In this document: positions 52,919 through 62,475 of the stretch, one piece after another
Numbering within the stretch: position 1 is the stretch's first letter
Layout: every line of letters starts with the position of its first letter
Assembly: GCA_023284085.1 (NCBI GenBank)
Contig: JAKVHY010000002.1
Coordinates: forward strand, 62,001 to 126,000
DNA: 64,000 nt
Reading direction: 5' to 3'
Origin: Shewanella benthica
GTDB taxonomy: Bacteria; Pseudomonadota; Gammaproteobacteria; Enterobacterales; Shewanellaceae
Notes under the pieces: model-generated
What the model was told of the DNA's origin: nothing
The model's database searches: none
What the model saw: only the letters and a program-made list of their open reading frames with translations
Program-made: the position numbers and the translations under genes

Positions 52919-53266
52919 ATGAACGAAGGGACTCCTCACATCTTAAATAGAAATATCATGATTGACCTCATTGGAGATGAACCTGATCTCATCAAACAAT
53001 TTGAGATCGAGTTTTTAAAGCAGGCCAAAGTCTCATTACAAAAGATGGCAGATATGTACAACACGAGTCGATTGCATGAAATAACACAAGAAGCCCACTT
53101 TCTTAAAACATCGGCAAAAGCCGTTGGTGCCGAACAGATATCTCATCTGCTACAAGCATTAGAAATATCGGGTTCAGCACACAATAAACCAGAATGCAGA
53201 AAACTGATTTTGAAAACTAAAGTGGCACTACAACAAATATATGGAGTGATAACCAATGACCAATAA
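52919..53266 (+). CDS. HPt phosphotransfer protein
   Basis: A 115-residue helical Hpt-domain protein. The phospho-His is in EAHFLKTSAKAVGAEQISHLLQALE, close to the HxLKGSA motif. TGGAGG precedes the ATG. It lies 84 bases behind the hybrid kinase and overlaps the next gene by 11 bases, so it is the expected carrier from the kinase receiver to the receiver protein. Confidence 0.87.
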   Translation: MNEGTPHILNRNIMIDLIGDEPDLIKQFEIEFLKQAKVSLQKMADMYNTSRLHEITQEAHFLKTSAKAVGAEQISHLLQALEISGSAHNKPECRKLILKTKVALQQIYGVITNDQ

Positions 53267-54470
53267 AGCTAGGCTAGCCTTTCGGCAGCCTAAGGTGATC
53301 ATGATTTATGAAAACGAAGATGACATTCTTGGGGCCGCAAGTATCATCGCCGATCAAGTTGATGAGTACAGAACCGTTATGCTTAACAGCGAAATCGGTG
53401 AAACAATAAAAATCATAAAGCCTTCGGTTCTCTTGTTCGCTCTCTCCAACGTTCAGCGCAGCATTGAACTCTATACCAAGCTCATCGCTGATCTGCATTT
53501 AAATTACCCTCACTACGGTATTCTCCTGTGTAAGAATCGAGAGTCTGGAGTCGCATTCAGATGCTGTATCAAAGGATTGTTCGATAACTACTTTGTCTAC
53601 CAGCCCTTGTACGAAAAGTTTCGACTAAAAATGATTGTCCATAATGGCTTAAGAATCAGTCAATCTGTAGAACAATATAAAGGGTTCAATGAAGAACAAT
53701 TTGAATTTATCGGTGATGAGTTAACGGCATTAATCGATGCCGGCGGAGAGTGTAAACAATCACTACTCGACTCAATATCCAAATGTAAGCAGCAGATGAA
53801 AGAGTCTGAATATAGTCTAATTGAAGAGCATAAACGAGCAAAAATCTCCTCCAAAGCACTCATAGATAAAATAAATAAAACTCATATTGAGCCTCTACTT
53901 GCAGAATTGGAAAGCAATATCAAGATAGGCTTAGATGGCATGATCCAGCAATTACTTGCGAAACAGCTCGGCCTCAAAGAACTAGAAAATAGATCCTTTG
54001 AGATGGGCAGGAAAAAGGCTCCAGATCCACAAGTCATCTCAGAAGTGCTATCGACAGAAAACAGCGACACCGAAGAAACCATGAATATAACCAGTAACGC
54101 TAATGTATCGAAGCGCATCTTAGTCGTGGAAGACAACCAAATCTACCGAGATATGTTAGTGAAAGTGTTAGCTAAAGAAGCCTATCGAGTCGACGCTGTG
54201 GCCGATGGTTTGAGTGCGCTTAAGAAAATAAGAAATAACCAGTACTCGCTAATTTTAATGGACCTTTTTATGCCTAATTTAGATGGTATCAATACCACAA
54301 AGCAGATTAAGACCATCAATGGTGGAGAAGAAATTCCTGTTATTGCACTGACTGGAAACAAGAATAAAGAGCTCATAAAAAAGTGGGCGGAGCAGGGATT
54401 GCAGGGCTATATACTTAAACCTTCTTCTAAGCAGGAAATTTTGGAAGCCGTCAGTCGAACGGCAATCTAA
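53256..54470 (+). CDS. Response regulator with degenerate and true receiver domains
   Basis: A 404-residue protein. The N-terminal domain (about 10-135) has a receiver-like outline (KVIMIYENEDDILGAASII, SVLLFALSNV) but lacks the phospho-Asp. A helical, charged linker region (about 140-275) includes a long coiled-coil-like stretch. The C-terminal receiver (about 285-404) is complete: ILVVEDNQIYRDML, phospho-Asp in LMDLFMPNLDG, IALTGN and the Lys of ILKPSS. There is no DNA-binding or enzyme output domain, so it probably acts by protein contacts, for example on motility or adhesion parts. Confidence 0.87.
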   Translation: MTNKARLAFRQPKVIMIYENEDDILGAASIIADQVDEYRTVMLNSEIGETIKIIKPSVLLFALSNVQRSIELYTKLIADLHLNYPHYGILLCKNRESGVAFRCCIKGLFDNYFVYQPLYEKFRLKMIVHNGLRISQSVEQYKGFNEEQFEFIGDELTALIDAGGECKQSLLDSISKCKQQMKESEYSLIEEHKRAKISSKALIDKINKTHIEPLLAELESNIKIGLDGMIQQLLAKQLGLKELENRSFEMGRKKAPDPQVISEVLSTENSDTEETMNITSNANVSKRILVVEDNQIYRDMLVKVLAKEAYRVDAVADGLSALKKIRNNQYSLILMDLFMPNLDGINTTKQIKTINGGEEIPVIALTGNKNKELIKKWAEQGLQGYILKPSSKQEILEAVSRTAI

Positions 54471-54478
54471 ACACATAA

Positions 54479-54606
54479 CCCATCGAAATTAATCAGTATG
54501 ATTCGATGGGCTAAGTTCACTTATTTAAGTGTATCTATAATTCCGATGGCCTAAGTTTACCTATTTAAGTGTATGTGTGTATGCTTCCGATGGCTATTTA
54601 AGCGTA
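54479..54606. repeat. Imperfect tandem repeat at convergent gene ends
   Basis: Three partial copies of a roughly 40-base unit starting CGATGG and containing CTATTTAAG or TTATTTAAG occur at about 54503-54541, 54543-54586 and 54587-54606. The last copy includes the stop region of the malonyltransferase-like gene, so the unit may be a duplicated gene end. A stem CCCATCGAA/TTCGATGGG (54479-54510) overlaps the first copy. Confidence 0.75.
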
Positions 54607-55697
54607 CATAAACTTCGCTGTTCCTCATTGCCCATGGCTAGCATCTGAGGCGCTGTTTGCTGAGCTGCCGAAAACTCACCTTTACTCGTCCAATCAAACC
54701 AATTGATATCGATTAATGCTTGGGCAGTGGGCCCACCTAAGGTGTTACCCGGACCCAGTACGATAACCTTATCCGGGGCAAACTCTTTCACCGCCACCTG
54801 CACGGCCTTGGTAAAATCATAGGGCTTAGTGACCTGTTCCCCTAAGGTGTACTCCCTCAACTTAGAACAATCTGTACCATAGGGAGTCCAACTTCTGCCT
54901 TCTCCATCGATCAGGGGGATCTTGGGCTTAGAAAACAGAAACTCTCCCAGAGAGGCAAAGCCTTTCTCAGACACTTGCTCCAACAAGGGTGAATGAAAAG
55001 CACCATGATTATATAAACGCATAGGATAGCGTTCATCCACCTGAGGCAAAATCTCCTCGGCTCGTTTCAGCCCAGCTTCATTTCCCGCAAGCACCCGATA
55101 GCCTCCAAGATAGATAGAGGTAAATAGCTCACATCCCTCTTCATCACAGATGGTCTCGATTGCCCTGTCAATATGGGAAGATATTTCACTGTCACGCCGC
55201 CACTGGGCATCGATCTCGGGATAAATGAGTTGGCCGCCAATGAGGCCATCTTGCATCATTGACCCCATGGTATTGATCACATCGATGGCGGCATCGGCAT
55301 CCAGAGCGCCGGCGCAGGCCAAGGCAATATACCAGCCCATGGAATTCCCGGTTACCGCAACCACCTCATAGCGCTCGGTATCGATATCCATAAAGTCACA
55401 TATAGAGCAGGCATAGATGAGGGCTGAGGCATTTTCCCCAGGCGTATGTTGTTTAAAAGAGTATTTAGCCGCGCCATCGATTTTAGCTATCCCCGTCTGC
55501 TTTAGCTCCGCTCGGTATTGATCTATTGCTGCAATTAACGCCTGTTTATCGGAGTGAAAACGTTGCAGGTATCCCAACTCATCCTTGTTATAGCAACCGC
55601 GGCCAGGTGCTACGACAACGACTCTCTCTCGTGGTTTATTCACCGTCTGCTCGGCTTGATCGTTTGCCGCCACTTGCTTTTCCATATTGATAGTCAT
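54594..55697 (-). CDS. Malonyl/acyl transferase-like protein (FabD-like)
   Basis: A 367-residue acyltransferase-fold protein. The nucleophile elbow is GNSMG (Ser119) instead of the usual GHSLG, and AFHSPLL supplies the partner His (about 235) as in FabD. An insertion region around 150-200 and a 25-residue N-terminal lead differ from standard FabD, so this is likely a specialised transferase rather than housekeeping FabD. Its ATG comes one base after the stop codon of the upstream E1 gene (TAACATG), indicating translational coupling. The stop region is part of an imperfect tandem repeat. Acyl donor and acceptor are unknown. Confidence 0.75.
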   Translation of the reverse strand: MTINMEKQVAANDQAEQTVNKPRERVVVVAPGRGCYNKDELGYLQRFHSDKQALIAAIDQYRAELKQTGIAKIDGAAKYSFKQHTPGENASALIYACSICDFMDIDTERYEVVAVTGNSMGWYIALACAGALDADAAIDVINTMGSMMQDGLIGGQLIYPEIDAQWRRDSEISSHIDRAIETICDEEGCELFTSIYLGGYRVLAGNEAGLKRAEEILPQVDERYPMRLYNHGAFHSPLLEQVSEKGFASLGEFLFSKPKIPLIDGEGRSWTPYGTDCSKLREYTLGEQVTKPYDFTKAVQVAVKEFAPDKVIVLGPGNTLGGPTAQALIDINWFDWTSKGEFSAAQQTAPQMLAMGNEEQRSLCTLK

Positions 55698-55698
55698 G

Positions 55699-57942
55699 TT
55701 ACAAGGCCTCTTTAAGCAACTGATGATTAAGCTCTCTACCCATCAAGGCCAAAGCAGCCTCGACTATGGTATCTGTGCTCGGTAGGGGTAACGTTGCCGC
55801 ATCGGCTAGCGGGATAAAGCAATCCTCGGCAGTCAATCTGGCCAATGGTGGGCATTCATTGCCGAGTGCCTCATGGAAACCTGTGATTAACGCCTCACTG
55901 ATGGAGCCGGTTTTTCTACACTCATCGACAATCAGAATGTGATGACACTCTTTGGCACTGTCGATAATCGCCTCAATATTCAGCGGCGCCAGCCAACGAA
56001 TGTCGAGTACACGCACCTTAAGACCCGTTGCCGCTAACAACTTCTCCGCCTGACGACTCAGGTAGTAACCGTTGGCATAACTGATGATGCACAGTTCTCT
56101 TCCCTCACCATGCTGAGCTATCTCCCCTAACCCAAGTGGCTCCGCTTCTTGTTCCGGCAGATAATGGCTGGACCAGAGACCATCATCTTTACTGTGCAGA
56201 TCTTTGGTCATATACAGGGCGATAGGTTCGAGGAAGATCACCAGCCTCTGCTCTTCTCGGGCTAAGCGTACGCATTCCCTCAGCATCTCGACCGCATCGT
56301 GACCATTTGACGGGCAGGCAATGATGAGTCCGGGGATGTCCCTGAACACGGCAAAGGAGTTATCGTTATGAAAATGGCCACCGAAGCCTTTCTGATAGGC
56401 CAGGCCCGCGATGCGGATCACCATAGGGTTGGTAAATTGGCCATCGGAGAAGAAAGGCAAGGTCGCCGCCTCGCCTCTTATCTGGTCTTCGGCATTGTGC
56501 ACATAAGCCAAAAATTGGATCTCAGGGATGGGTAAGATACCGTTATGAGCCATGCCAATAGCGAGGCCCAAGATAGAGGTCTCATCCAACAAGGTATTGA
56601 TTACTCTATTAGGACTGAAGCGCTCAACCAGACGTGAAGTCACATGGTACACACCACCTTTTTTACCCACATCCTCACCACAGACCACAATATTACTGTA
56701 TCTGGCCATCAACTCTGTCAACGCAAGATTGATCATCTTGCCCATATGCAGAGGCTTGATCAGAGATTGTTTATCCGCCTTCAATAAGGTGCTTCTGCGC
56801 TCCTCATCCAAGTAGGGGACAAACTCTGGCCTGCGTTTTGGCGGCACAATGGCTGCCATAGCCTGAGTCACGTCTCTGAGTTTAGGCTTTGTCACCACGA
56901 TACGCGAAATGGCCTGAATACGCGCCTTGAGACTGAGATAGAGAGAAACGATCTGCTCGCTATTCATCACTCCCGCTTCAATGAGTTGCTGAGCCGTGAC
57001 CAACAAGGGGTCTTGAGATTCATTATCGAAGATCTGCAGTTTCTTCATATAAGCTATCTCGGCATCACTGCCGGCATGGCCCATCAAGCGAACGGTGCGA
57101 ACATGTAAAAATACAGGTTTTCGATGCATACGAGCAAAGTCGGCTGCCGCCTTGCTGACCTTGTAACAGTCGAGAATGTCTCTACCGTCACAAGAAAAAT
57201 ACTTAAGTCCCGGTCTCTGGCTGAAGTTAGCCGAGATCCAGCCCTTGGGAGTCGGTGTGGATATGCCGATACCATTGTCTTCACAGATAAACACCAGGGG
57301 CATGGGCACTTGTTGGTACGCGGCCCAACACGCCGAATTTATCGCACTCAGGGCACTGGCATGATTAGCCGAAGCATCGCCAAAATTGCACAATACAACG
57401 CTGTCTGTAGGCATGTTCGATGCCAATGACAGTCGCTCTGTTAACGGAATGCTCAAGGCAGCCCCAACGGCTTTAGGAAGGTGAGAGGCTATGGTCGAGG
57501 TCTGCGGCGGAATGTTGAGACGTTTACTGCCGAGCACCTTATGGCGGCCACCCGAGGTAGGATCGTCACTGGATGCTGCAAATGACAGCAAGATATCGTA
57601 TAACAAGGTCTCACCCGGGACCTTTCTGCCTCGCTCCAACATGAAGGCACAGCTGCGGTAATGCAGGAATGCCATATCTGTGGCTTTAAAAGCCAGTCCA
57701 TAGGCGGCATTCCCCTCATGGCCTGAGCTGCCTATGGTATAGAAGCCCTGATTGCGGCCCTTCATTTTCCTCGACTCGAGATCCAATAAACGGCTCTTAA
57801 GCTGAGACTCGAACATGCCGATAAAATCACTGTCGGTTAAACCTAGTTTATGGTGGTCCCAACCTGCACCGATATCACTAAACTCCTGCTGCTGTACTCG
57901 CTCGAGGAAACGACGATCCAAAACCAGGGCTCTATCTTCCAT
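55699..57942 (-). CDS. Fused 2-oxoacid dehydrogenase E1 alpha/beta subunits
   Basis: A 747-residue thiamine diphosphate enzyme made of an alpha part (about 1-370) and a beta part (about 395-747) joined in one chain. The alpha part has RSCAFMLERG and the ThDP motif GDASANHASALSAIN (188-202) with EDNGIGIST. The beta part has VVCGEDVGKKGGVYHVT, LDETSILGLAIGMAHNGILPIPEIQFLAYVHNAEDQI and FLEPIALY. This is the architecture of branched-chain-type E1 decarboxylases, but no E2 or E3 gene is nearby, so it either joins a complex encoded elsewhere or works alone. The downstream acyltransferase-like gene is coupled to it; glutaryl-CoA dehydrogenase lies 73 bases upstream beyond a terminator. Confidence 0.85.
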   Translation of the reverse strand: MEDRALVLDRRFLERVQQQEFSDIGAGWDHHKLGLTDSDFIGMFESQLKSRLLDLESRKMKGRNQGFYTIGSSGHEGNAAYGLAFKATDMAFLHYRSCAFMLERGRKVPGETLLYDILLSFAASSDDPTSGGRHKVLGSKRLNIPPQTSTIASHLPKAVGAALSIPLTERLSLASNMPTDSVVLCNFGDASANHASALSAINSACWAAYQQVPMPLVFICEDNGIGISTPTPKGWISANFSQRPGLKYFSCDGRDILDCYKVSKAAADFARMHRKPVFLHVRTVRLMGHAGSDAEIAYMKKLQIFDNESQDPLLVTAQQLIEAGVMNSEQIVSLYLSLKARIQAISRIVVTKPKLRDVTQAMAAIVPPKRRPEFVPYLDEERRSTLLKADKQSLIKPLHMGKMINLALTELMARYSNIVVCGEDVGKKGGVYHVTSRLVERFSPNRVINTLLDETSILGLAIGMAHNGILPIPEIQFLAYVHNAEDQIRGEAATLPFFSDGQFTNPMVIRIAGLAYQKGFGGHFHNDNSFAVFRDIPGLIIACPSNGHDAVEMLRECVRLAREEQRLVIFLEPIALYMTKDLHSKDDGLWSSHYLPEQEAEPLGLGEIAQHGEGRELCIISYANGYYLSRQAEKLLAATGLKVRVLDIRWLAPLNIEAIIDSAKECHHILIVDECRKTGSISEALITGFHEALGNECPPLARLTAEDCFIPLADAATLPLPSTDTIVEAALALMGRELNHQLLKEAL

Positions 57943-57981
57943 AATGCTTACCTATATGATGCCAATTCCAATACCAGAGAC

Positions 57982-58008
57982 AAAAAAGGAGCCTTAGGCT
58001 CCTTTTTA
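57982..58008. terminator. Terminator between GcdH and E1 genes
   Basis: AAAAGGAGCC/GGCTCCTTTT with loop TTA, eight bases past the glutaryl-CoA dehydrogenase stop codon. The arms end in A and T tracts on both sides. It should limit readthrough into the E1 gene and so define two transcription units. Confidence 0.87.
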
Positions 58009-58015
58009 TTGCGTC

Positions 58016-59191
58016 TTATCCAAATGCCTGAATGCCGGTCTGCGCTCGACCTAAGATAAGTGCATGTATGTCGTGAGTGCCCTCGTAGGTATTCACCGCC
58101 TCCAGATTCATGAGGTGACGTATGACATGGAACTCATCTGATATACCATTACCACCGTGCATATCCCGAGACAGTCGGGCGATATCTAACGCCTTGCCAC
58201 AGGAGTTGCGTTTTATCAGTGAGATAGCCTCTACCGGTAAGGCATCTTGATCCATCAGACGTCCCGCCTGTAAGCAGGCAAATAAGCCTAAGGTGATCTC
58301 GGTCTGCATGTCCGCCAATTTCTTCTGGATCAGCTGATTGGCCGCCAAGGGGCGGTTAAACTGGATCCTATCCAAGGTGTATTGGCGTGCAGCATGCCAA
58401 CAGAACTCAGCGGCGCCAAGTGCGCCCCAGGCGATGCCATAACGTGCCTTGTTCAAGCAACCGAAGGGCCCCTTCAACCCCTCGACATTGGGTAATAACG
58501 CAGACTCAGGTACTTCGACATTATCCATCACAATTTCGCCGGTGACGGAGGCTCTAAGGGAGAATTTGCCCTCAATCTTAGGCGCACTCAAGCCCTTCAT
58601 GCCTTTTTCCAGGATGAAGCCACGGATTTTTCCTTCGAGCTTACCCCAGACAATAAACACATCGGCAATGGGTGAGTTAGTGATCCACATCTTGGCACCA
58701 TTGAGGCGATAGCCGCCGTCGATACGCTCGGCGCGCGTCTTCATGCCACCGGGATCTGAGCCAACATCGGGCTCAGTCAAACCGAAACAGCCAATCCATT
58801 CCCCTTTAGCCAATTTAGGTAAGTACTTGAGCCTCTGCGCTTCACTTCCATAGGCGTAGATGGGATGCATGACTAAGGAGGACTGCACACTCATGGCTGA
58901 ACGATAACCACTGTCGACTCGCTCAATCTCGCGAGCCACCAGGCCATAGCTGACATAATTAATATTTGAACAGGCATATTTTTCAGGCAAGGTTGCCCCC
59001 AGTAGACCCAATTCTCCTAACTCATTCATGATCTCCCGATCGAAGTGCTCATTTCTGTTGGCCATCAACACCCTGGGCATGAGTTTGTCCTGAGCATAAT
59101 CGTGAACACTGTCGCGGATCATGCGCTCCTCTTCCGAGAGTAAGGCGTTAAACTGCAGGGGATCGGTCCAATCGAAATGCACTCTTGCCAT
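58016..59191 (-). CDS. gcdH: Glutaryl-CoA dehydrogenase
   Basis: A 391-residue acyl-CoA dehydrogenase of the GcdH group, which oxidises and decarboxylates glutaryl-CoA to crotonyl-CoA with FAD. It has [39 protein letters not shown], and the C-terminal catalytic Glu in [49 protein letters not shown] is a typical GcdH start. It ends lysine and tryptophan breakdown via glutarate. Divergent LysR gene and the E1/acyltransferase pair nearby suggest a dedicated small pathway. Confidence 0.93.
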   Translation of the reverse strand: MARVHFDWTDPLQFNALLSEEERMIRDSVHDYAQDKLMPRVLMANRNEHFDREIMNELGELGLLGATLPEKYACSNINYVSYGLVAREIERVDSGYRSAMSVQSSLVMHPIYAYGSEAQRLKYLPKLAKGEWIGCFGLTEPDVGSDPGGMKTRAERIDGGYRLNGAKMWITNSPIADVFIVWGKLEGKIRGFILEKGMKGLSAPKIEGKFSLRASVTGEIVMDNVEVPESALLPNVEGLKGPFGCLNKARYGIAWGALGAAEFCWHAARQYTLDRIQFNRPLAANQLIQKKLADMQTEITLGLFACLQAGRLMDQDALPVEAISLIKRNSCGKALDIARLSRDMHGGNGISDEFHVIRHLMNLEAVNTYEGTHDIHALILGRAQTGIQAFG

Positions 59192-59321
59192 GATATTGTC
59201 CTTTGGTTTGTTACTGATTGCGAAAAATAGAGAATGTAGAGTCTACAAAATAACCATTTCCTAATTTTCTTAGCATAGGCATAATTGACCATTAGGAGAA
59301 ATATTCTTTTTCTTTAGCATC

Positions 59322-59338
59322 TATAGGTAATACCTATA
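59322..59338. promoter_or_regulatory. Perfect palindrome in the gcdH/LysR divergent region
   Basis: TATAGGTAATACCTATA is an 8-bp dyad with one central base, 19 bases before the LysR start codon. It is a likely operator for the LysR protein on gcdH and on itself, in the usual LysR arrangement. Confidence 0.55.
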
Positions 59339-59356
59339 TCTGACCTAGAGGTTAAC

Positions 59357-60196
59357 TTGAATCTAAGATCGCTCAATTATTTTGTCGCCGTGGTAGAGAG
59401 AGGCAGCATTAGCGGTGCCGCTAAAGAGTGTTTTGTCGCCCAGCCCTCTATCTCAGCCGCGATATCGCAATTAGAGACCAGGCTAGAGACTCAACTCTTC
59501 CATCGCCATGGAAAAGGTGTCAGTCCGACAGACTCGGGGCTTAGGCTTTATCCCCTGGCGCAGAAACTACTCAATGAATCTCAGGCCATCGAATCTCTGT
59601 TCAAACAACCTCAACAACAGACTCCCTTTAGACTCGGATTGATCCGCTCTTTAGGGGTCCATAGGATGAGTGGACTGCTGAAAGATTTTACCAATGCCTG
59701 TGCCGATATGGAGTTAACACTTGTCGAAGCCAACGAAGATGCCGAAGCGAGGATCATTACCACCAGCGATTTGACTAGGGGCGAAGACTTTTATCCTATC
59801 TGGCATGATGACTATCTACTGGCCATCCCTTCCTCATTCAGTTTGAGTTTACAGACACAAATACGCCTACAGGATTTAGATCAACAAGCCTTTATTCACC
59901 GTGCTCCCTGTGAGGCTCTGTCGAGTCTGCAACAATTGATGGATCTGGAAGGGATACAAGTACAGGTCAGAGCAAGAATTCAGACCATAGAATACGCGGT
60001 TGGCTTAGTCGCAGCGGGGCTGGGAATCGCTTTAGTGCCGGCGCTTCCCGCTTTGCTTGAACAGAGAAATATTACCTTTAGACCACTGCAGGATATCGAG
60101 CTTAAGAGAACTGTCGGCTTGGCCCTGCCTAGAGATGCCCGCTTAAATGAACAACAAGTTCAATTACTCCAGGTATGCAAAAATCCCAGACATTAA
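59357..60196 (+). CDS. LysR-family regulator, probably of gcdH
   Basis: A 279-residue LysR protein starting at TTG. The helix-turn-helix reads MNLRSLNYFVAVVERGSISGAAKECFVAQPSISAAISQLETRLETQLFHRHGKGVSPTDSG. The effector-binding part ends in VGLVAAGLGIALVPALPALLEQR. Divergent placement from gcdH across 165 bases with a dyad suggests it controls gcdH in response to glutarate or a CoA ester, as GcdR does elsewhere; the effector is inferred. Confidence 0.87.
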   Translation: MNLRSLNYFVAVVERGSISGAAKECFVAQPSISAAISQLETRLETQLFHRHGKGVSPTDSGLRLYPLAQKLLNESQAIESLFKQPQQQTPFRLGLIRSLGVHRMSGLLKDFTNACADMELTLVEANEDAEARIITTSDLTRGEDFYPIWHDDYLLAIPSSFSLSLQTQIRLQDLDQQAFIHRAPCEALSSLQQLMDLEGIQVQVRARIQTIEYAVGLVAAGLGIALVPALPALLEQRNITFRPLQDIELKRTVGLALPRDARLNEQQVQLLQVCKNPRH

Positions 60197-60417
60197 GCGA
60201 GAAAACGACCAAGAAGAGCACAAACAAAGAACACGTAAGCAACACGGTTCAACGGCATGATTCACAACATCAAACATAAGATGTACTAAGAGGAAACAAT
60301 AGCCCCTAGACTGTATCACTTTGCATCAAATGGAGTGAAAAACCACCCTAAAGCTACCACAGGTGATACTCTGTTACTCAATATGTTAATTCTGTGATGA
60401 GTATATAAACGAGCAAG

Positions 60418-61299
60418 ATGAAAAACCTAAGAGTGCTGCTGCTAACCTGTATTTTCTTTCCTATTTTTGCATGGGCCGACCCCGTCGACTCCTGCGGAAG
60501 CGAATATGAGTGTATCGAAATAGGCAGATGGGATATAGGCCTGGCTCTCGGTTATGGCTCACGCAGTAATCCTCTTAAAGATTATGACGATATACCTATC
60601 TACTTAGCGCCGACCTTCGCTTATTACGGCGATTATTGGTATTTCGACAATGGTAATATTGGCTATACATTAATCGAAGATGAAAAATACACCATAAATC
60701 TGACCACCAGTTTCAGTACAGACAGCGCCTTTTTCCATCGCTGGGATCCCTCTAACATATTTCTTACAGGGAGCAATAAATTCGAGCCAAGTGCTCTTTT
60801 TAGCGAGACTCGATTAACCGTTATGGGAGAAGAGCAAAGCGTCCCTACAGCGGATGAACTCGAGACTCGCCATTTTACCTATCTTGGTGGGATAGAAGCC
60901 TATATATACACTAGAGTAGGGATACTCAACCTGTCCCTGGCTCACGATATGCTCAATGTTCACCAAGGCACAGAAGCCAAATTAAAGTGGCTCTACAACC
61001 TGTCGATAGAAGAATGGAAATTTGAACTGGCTCTAGTACTCGATTGGAAGAGTGAAGAGGTCGTTGACTACTATTACGGTATCAGGCCCTCTGAAAATGC
61101 TTACTGGAGTCAAAATTACCAGGCGGAATCGGCCATCAATACAGGCATAGAATTGACCAGTCATTATGTATTAGCGAAACATTGGGAGCTGCTTTTTCTG
61201 GCAAGGTATACACAAATCGCCGATGAAATTGTTGCCAGTCCCCTGCTTAATGAAGATTATACCAGTACCTTTTTTGTCGGCACTGCCTATAGGTTTTAA
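60418..61299 (+). CDS. MipA/OmpV-family outer membrane protein
   Basis: A 293-residue beta-barrel protein. A signal peptide MKNLRVLLLTCIFFPIFAWA ends at AWA-D. WDIGLALGYGSRSNPL and DDIPIYLAPTFAYYGDYWYFDNGNIGYTL are the MipA/OmpV signature start, and it ends in a C-terminal aromatic FVGTAYRF for BAM assembly. It heads a four-gene cluster with DUF3019, response regulator and kinase genes, so the cluster may sense and respond to envelope stress. Known relatives scaffold murein enzymes or admit small molecules. Confidence 0.85.
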   Translation: MKNLRVLLLTCIFFPIFAWADPVDSCGSEYECIEIGRWDIGLALGYGSRSNPLKDYDDIPIYLAPTFAYYGDYWYFDNGNIGYTLIEDEKYTINLTTSFSTDSAFFHRWDPSNIFLTGSNKFEPSALFSETRLTVMGEEQSVPTADELETRHFTYLGGIEAYIYTRVGILNLSLAHDMLNVHQGTEAKLKWLYNLSIEEWKFELALVLDWKSEEVVDYYYGIRPSENAYWSQNYQAESAINTGIELTSHYVLAKHWELLFLARYTQIADEIVASPLLNEDYTSTFFVGTAYRF

Positions 61300-61302
61300 C
61301 AC

Positions 61303-61734
61303 GTGTTGAATCAGGTATTAGTGTCATTATTTAGATTATTACCCATTGGAATTCTTACTCTCTCACTGCTGAGTGGCTCTGCCATTGCCGCAGATGAGGA
61401 TGAAGAACTAGGTTCCATACTCACACTTTCCCCTGAGTTTTGCATCACATCTGCAGATGAAAATGTATGCAAGCTCACCTTAGTGCTAGAGTGGGAAAAT
61501 GAATTTTTTAGACCCATCTGTATCTTGTCTGACTACAAAGAGATGGCAAAGTGGTGTGCCGAGTCAGCGGAAACTCATTCATTAACATTGACCATCAGTG
61601 CAACTGACGATATTCAATTTGTGATGATTGATAAAGAAACACACCAAACACTAGCTGGAGTCAAACTCAAAGTCACACCGGCCGCAGAGCCAAAAGTGCG
61701 ACGACGCTACCGCAACCCATGGAGTTTATTCTAA
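61303..61734 (+). CDS. DUF3019 exported protein
   Basis: A 143-residue protein beginning at GTG with a signal peptide (LFRLLPIGILTLSLLSGSAIAAD). The mature part is beta-rich with four cysteines, in EFCITSADENVCKLTLVLEWEN and RPICILSDYKEMAKWCAES, consistent with disulfides. It ends with a basic RRRYRNPWSLF. This is DUF3019, which I know from Shewanella-type genomes next to MipA and two-component genes. It starts three bases after mipA and overlaps the regulator gene by one base. A periplasmic signal input for the kinase is plausible. Confidence 0.8.
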   Translation: MLNQVLVSLFRLLPIGILTLSLLSGSAIAADEDEELGSILTLSPEFCITSADENVCKLTLVLEWENEFFRPICILSDYKEMAKWCAESAETHSLTLTISATDDIQFVMIDKETHQTLAGVKLKVTPAAEPKVRRRYRNPWSLF

Positions 61735-62447
61735 TGACCGACCCCCAATCTACCCATAGAGTATTACTGGTAGAGGATGATATTCGTCTTGCCAATTTGA
61801 TTGTGGATTATTTAAAGTCGCATGGAATGCATGTTGAAGTAGAACGCCGAGGAGATACTGTATTAACTCGGTTGATCAACTATAAGCCCGATATCATCTT
61901 GCTAGATATCATGCTACCAGGAATGGACGGCCTAACCCTGTGTGAGAAACTACCCGATTACTTTGCCGGTCCGATCTTACTGATGAGCGCACTTGGCTCC
62001 AATGAAGATCAGATCAAAGGTTTAGAGCTTGGCGCCGATGATTACGTCGTAAAACCTGTGGATCCTGCTCTGCTTATCGCTAGGATTAACAACCTACTAC
62101 GCCGCACTGCTAAGCCACCAAAAGTAGAATCTCACTGTTTAAGTTTTGGTAAACTCAGCATAGACCCTCATACGCAAGCGATCCGCTTGGGCGATATCGA
62201 GGTCGACTTGACTAGCCATGAATTCGAACTTTTATGGCTACTGGCCTCTCAAGCTGGGCAAGTATTGAGCCGCCAATATATCTATCAATACCTACTCAAT
62301 ATCGATTTCGATGGTAAAGACAGAAAAATAGATGTGCGTATCTCTCGCTTAAGAAAGAAATTAGGGGATAATATTGAGACTCCATTTAGGATCAAGACAG
62401 TTTGGGGCCAAGGCTATTTGTTTGCCCCAGAAGCTTGGACTAGCTAA
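61734..62447 (+). CDS. OmpR-family response regulator
   Basis: A 237-residue regulator. The receiver (about 8-120) has VLLVEDDIRLANLIVDYL, phospho-Asp in IILLDIMLPGMDGL, and Lys in DDYVVKPVDP. The winged-helix output (about 140-235) has EVDLTSHEFELLWLLASQAGQVLSRQYIYQYL and RKIDVRISRLRKKLGD. It starts at the ATG overlapping the DUF3019 stop codon (TAATG). It probably activates its own cluster from the mipA promoter; RstA is a close relative by type. Confidence 0.92.
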   Translation: MTDPQSTHRVLLVEDDIRLANLIVDYLKSHGMHVEVERRGDTVLTRLINYKPDIILLDIMLPGMDGLTLCEKLPDYFAGPILLMSALGSNEDQIKGLELGADDYVVKPVDPALLIARINNLLRRTAKPPKVESHCLSFGKLSIDPHTQAIRLGDIEVDLTSHEFELLWLLASQAGQVLSRQYIYQYLLNIDFDGKDRKIDVRISRLRKKLGDNIETPFRIKTVWGQGYLFAPEAWTS

Positions 62448-62475
62448 CAACTGCTAATTTTTACGGAACTAAAAG

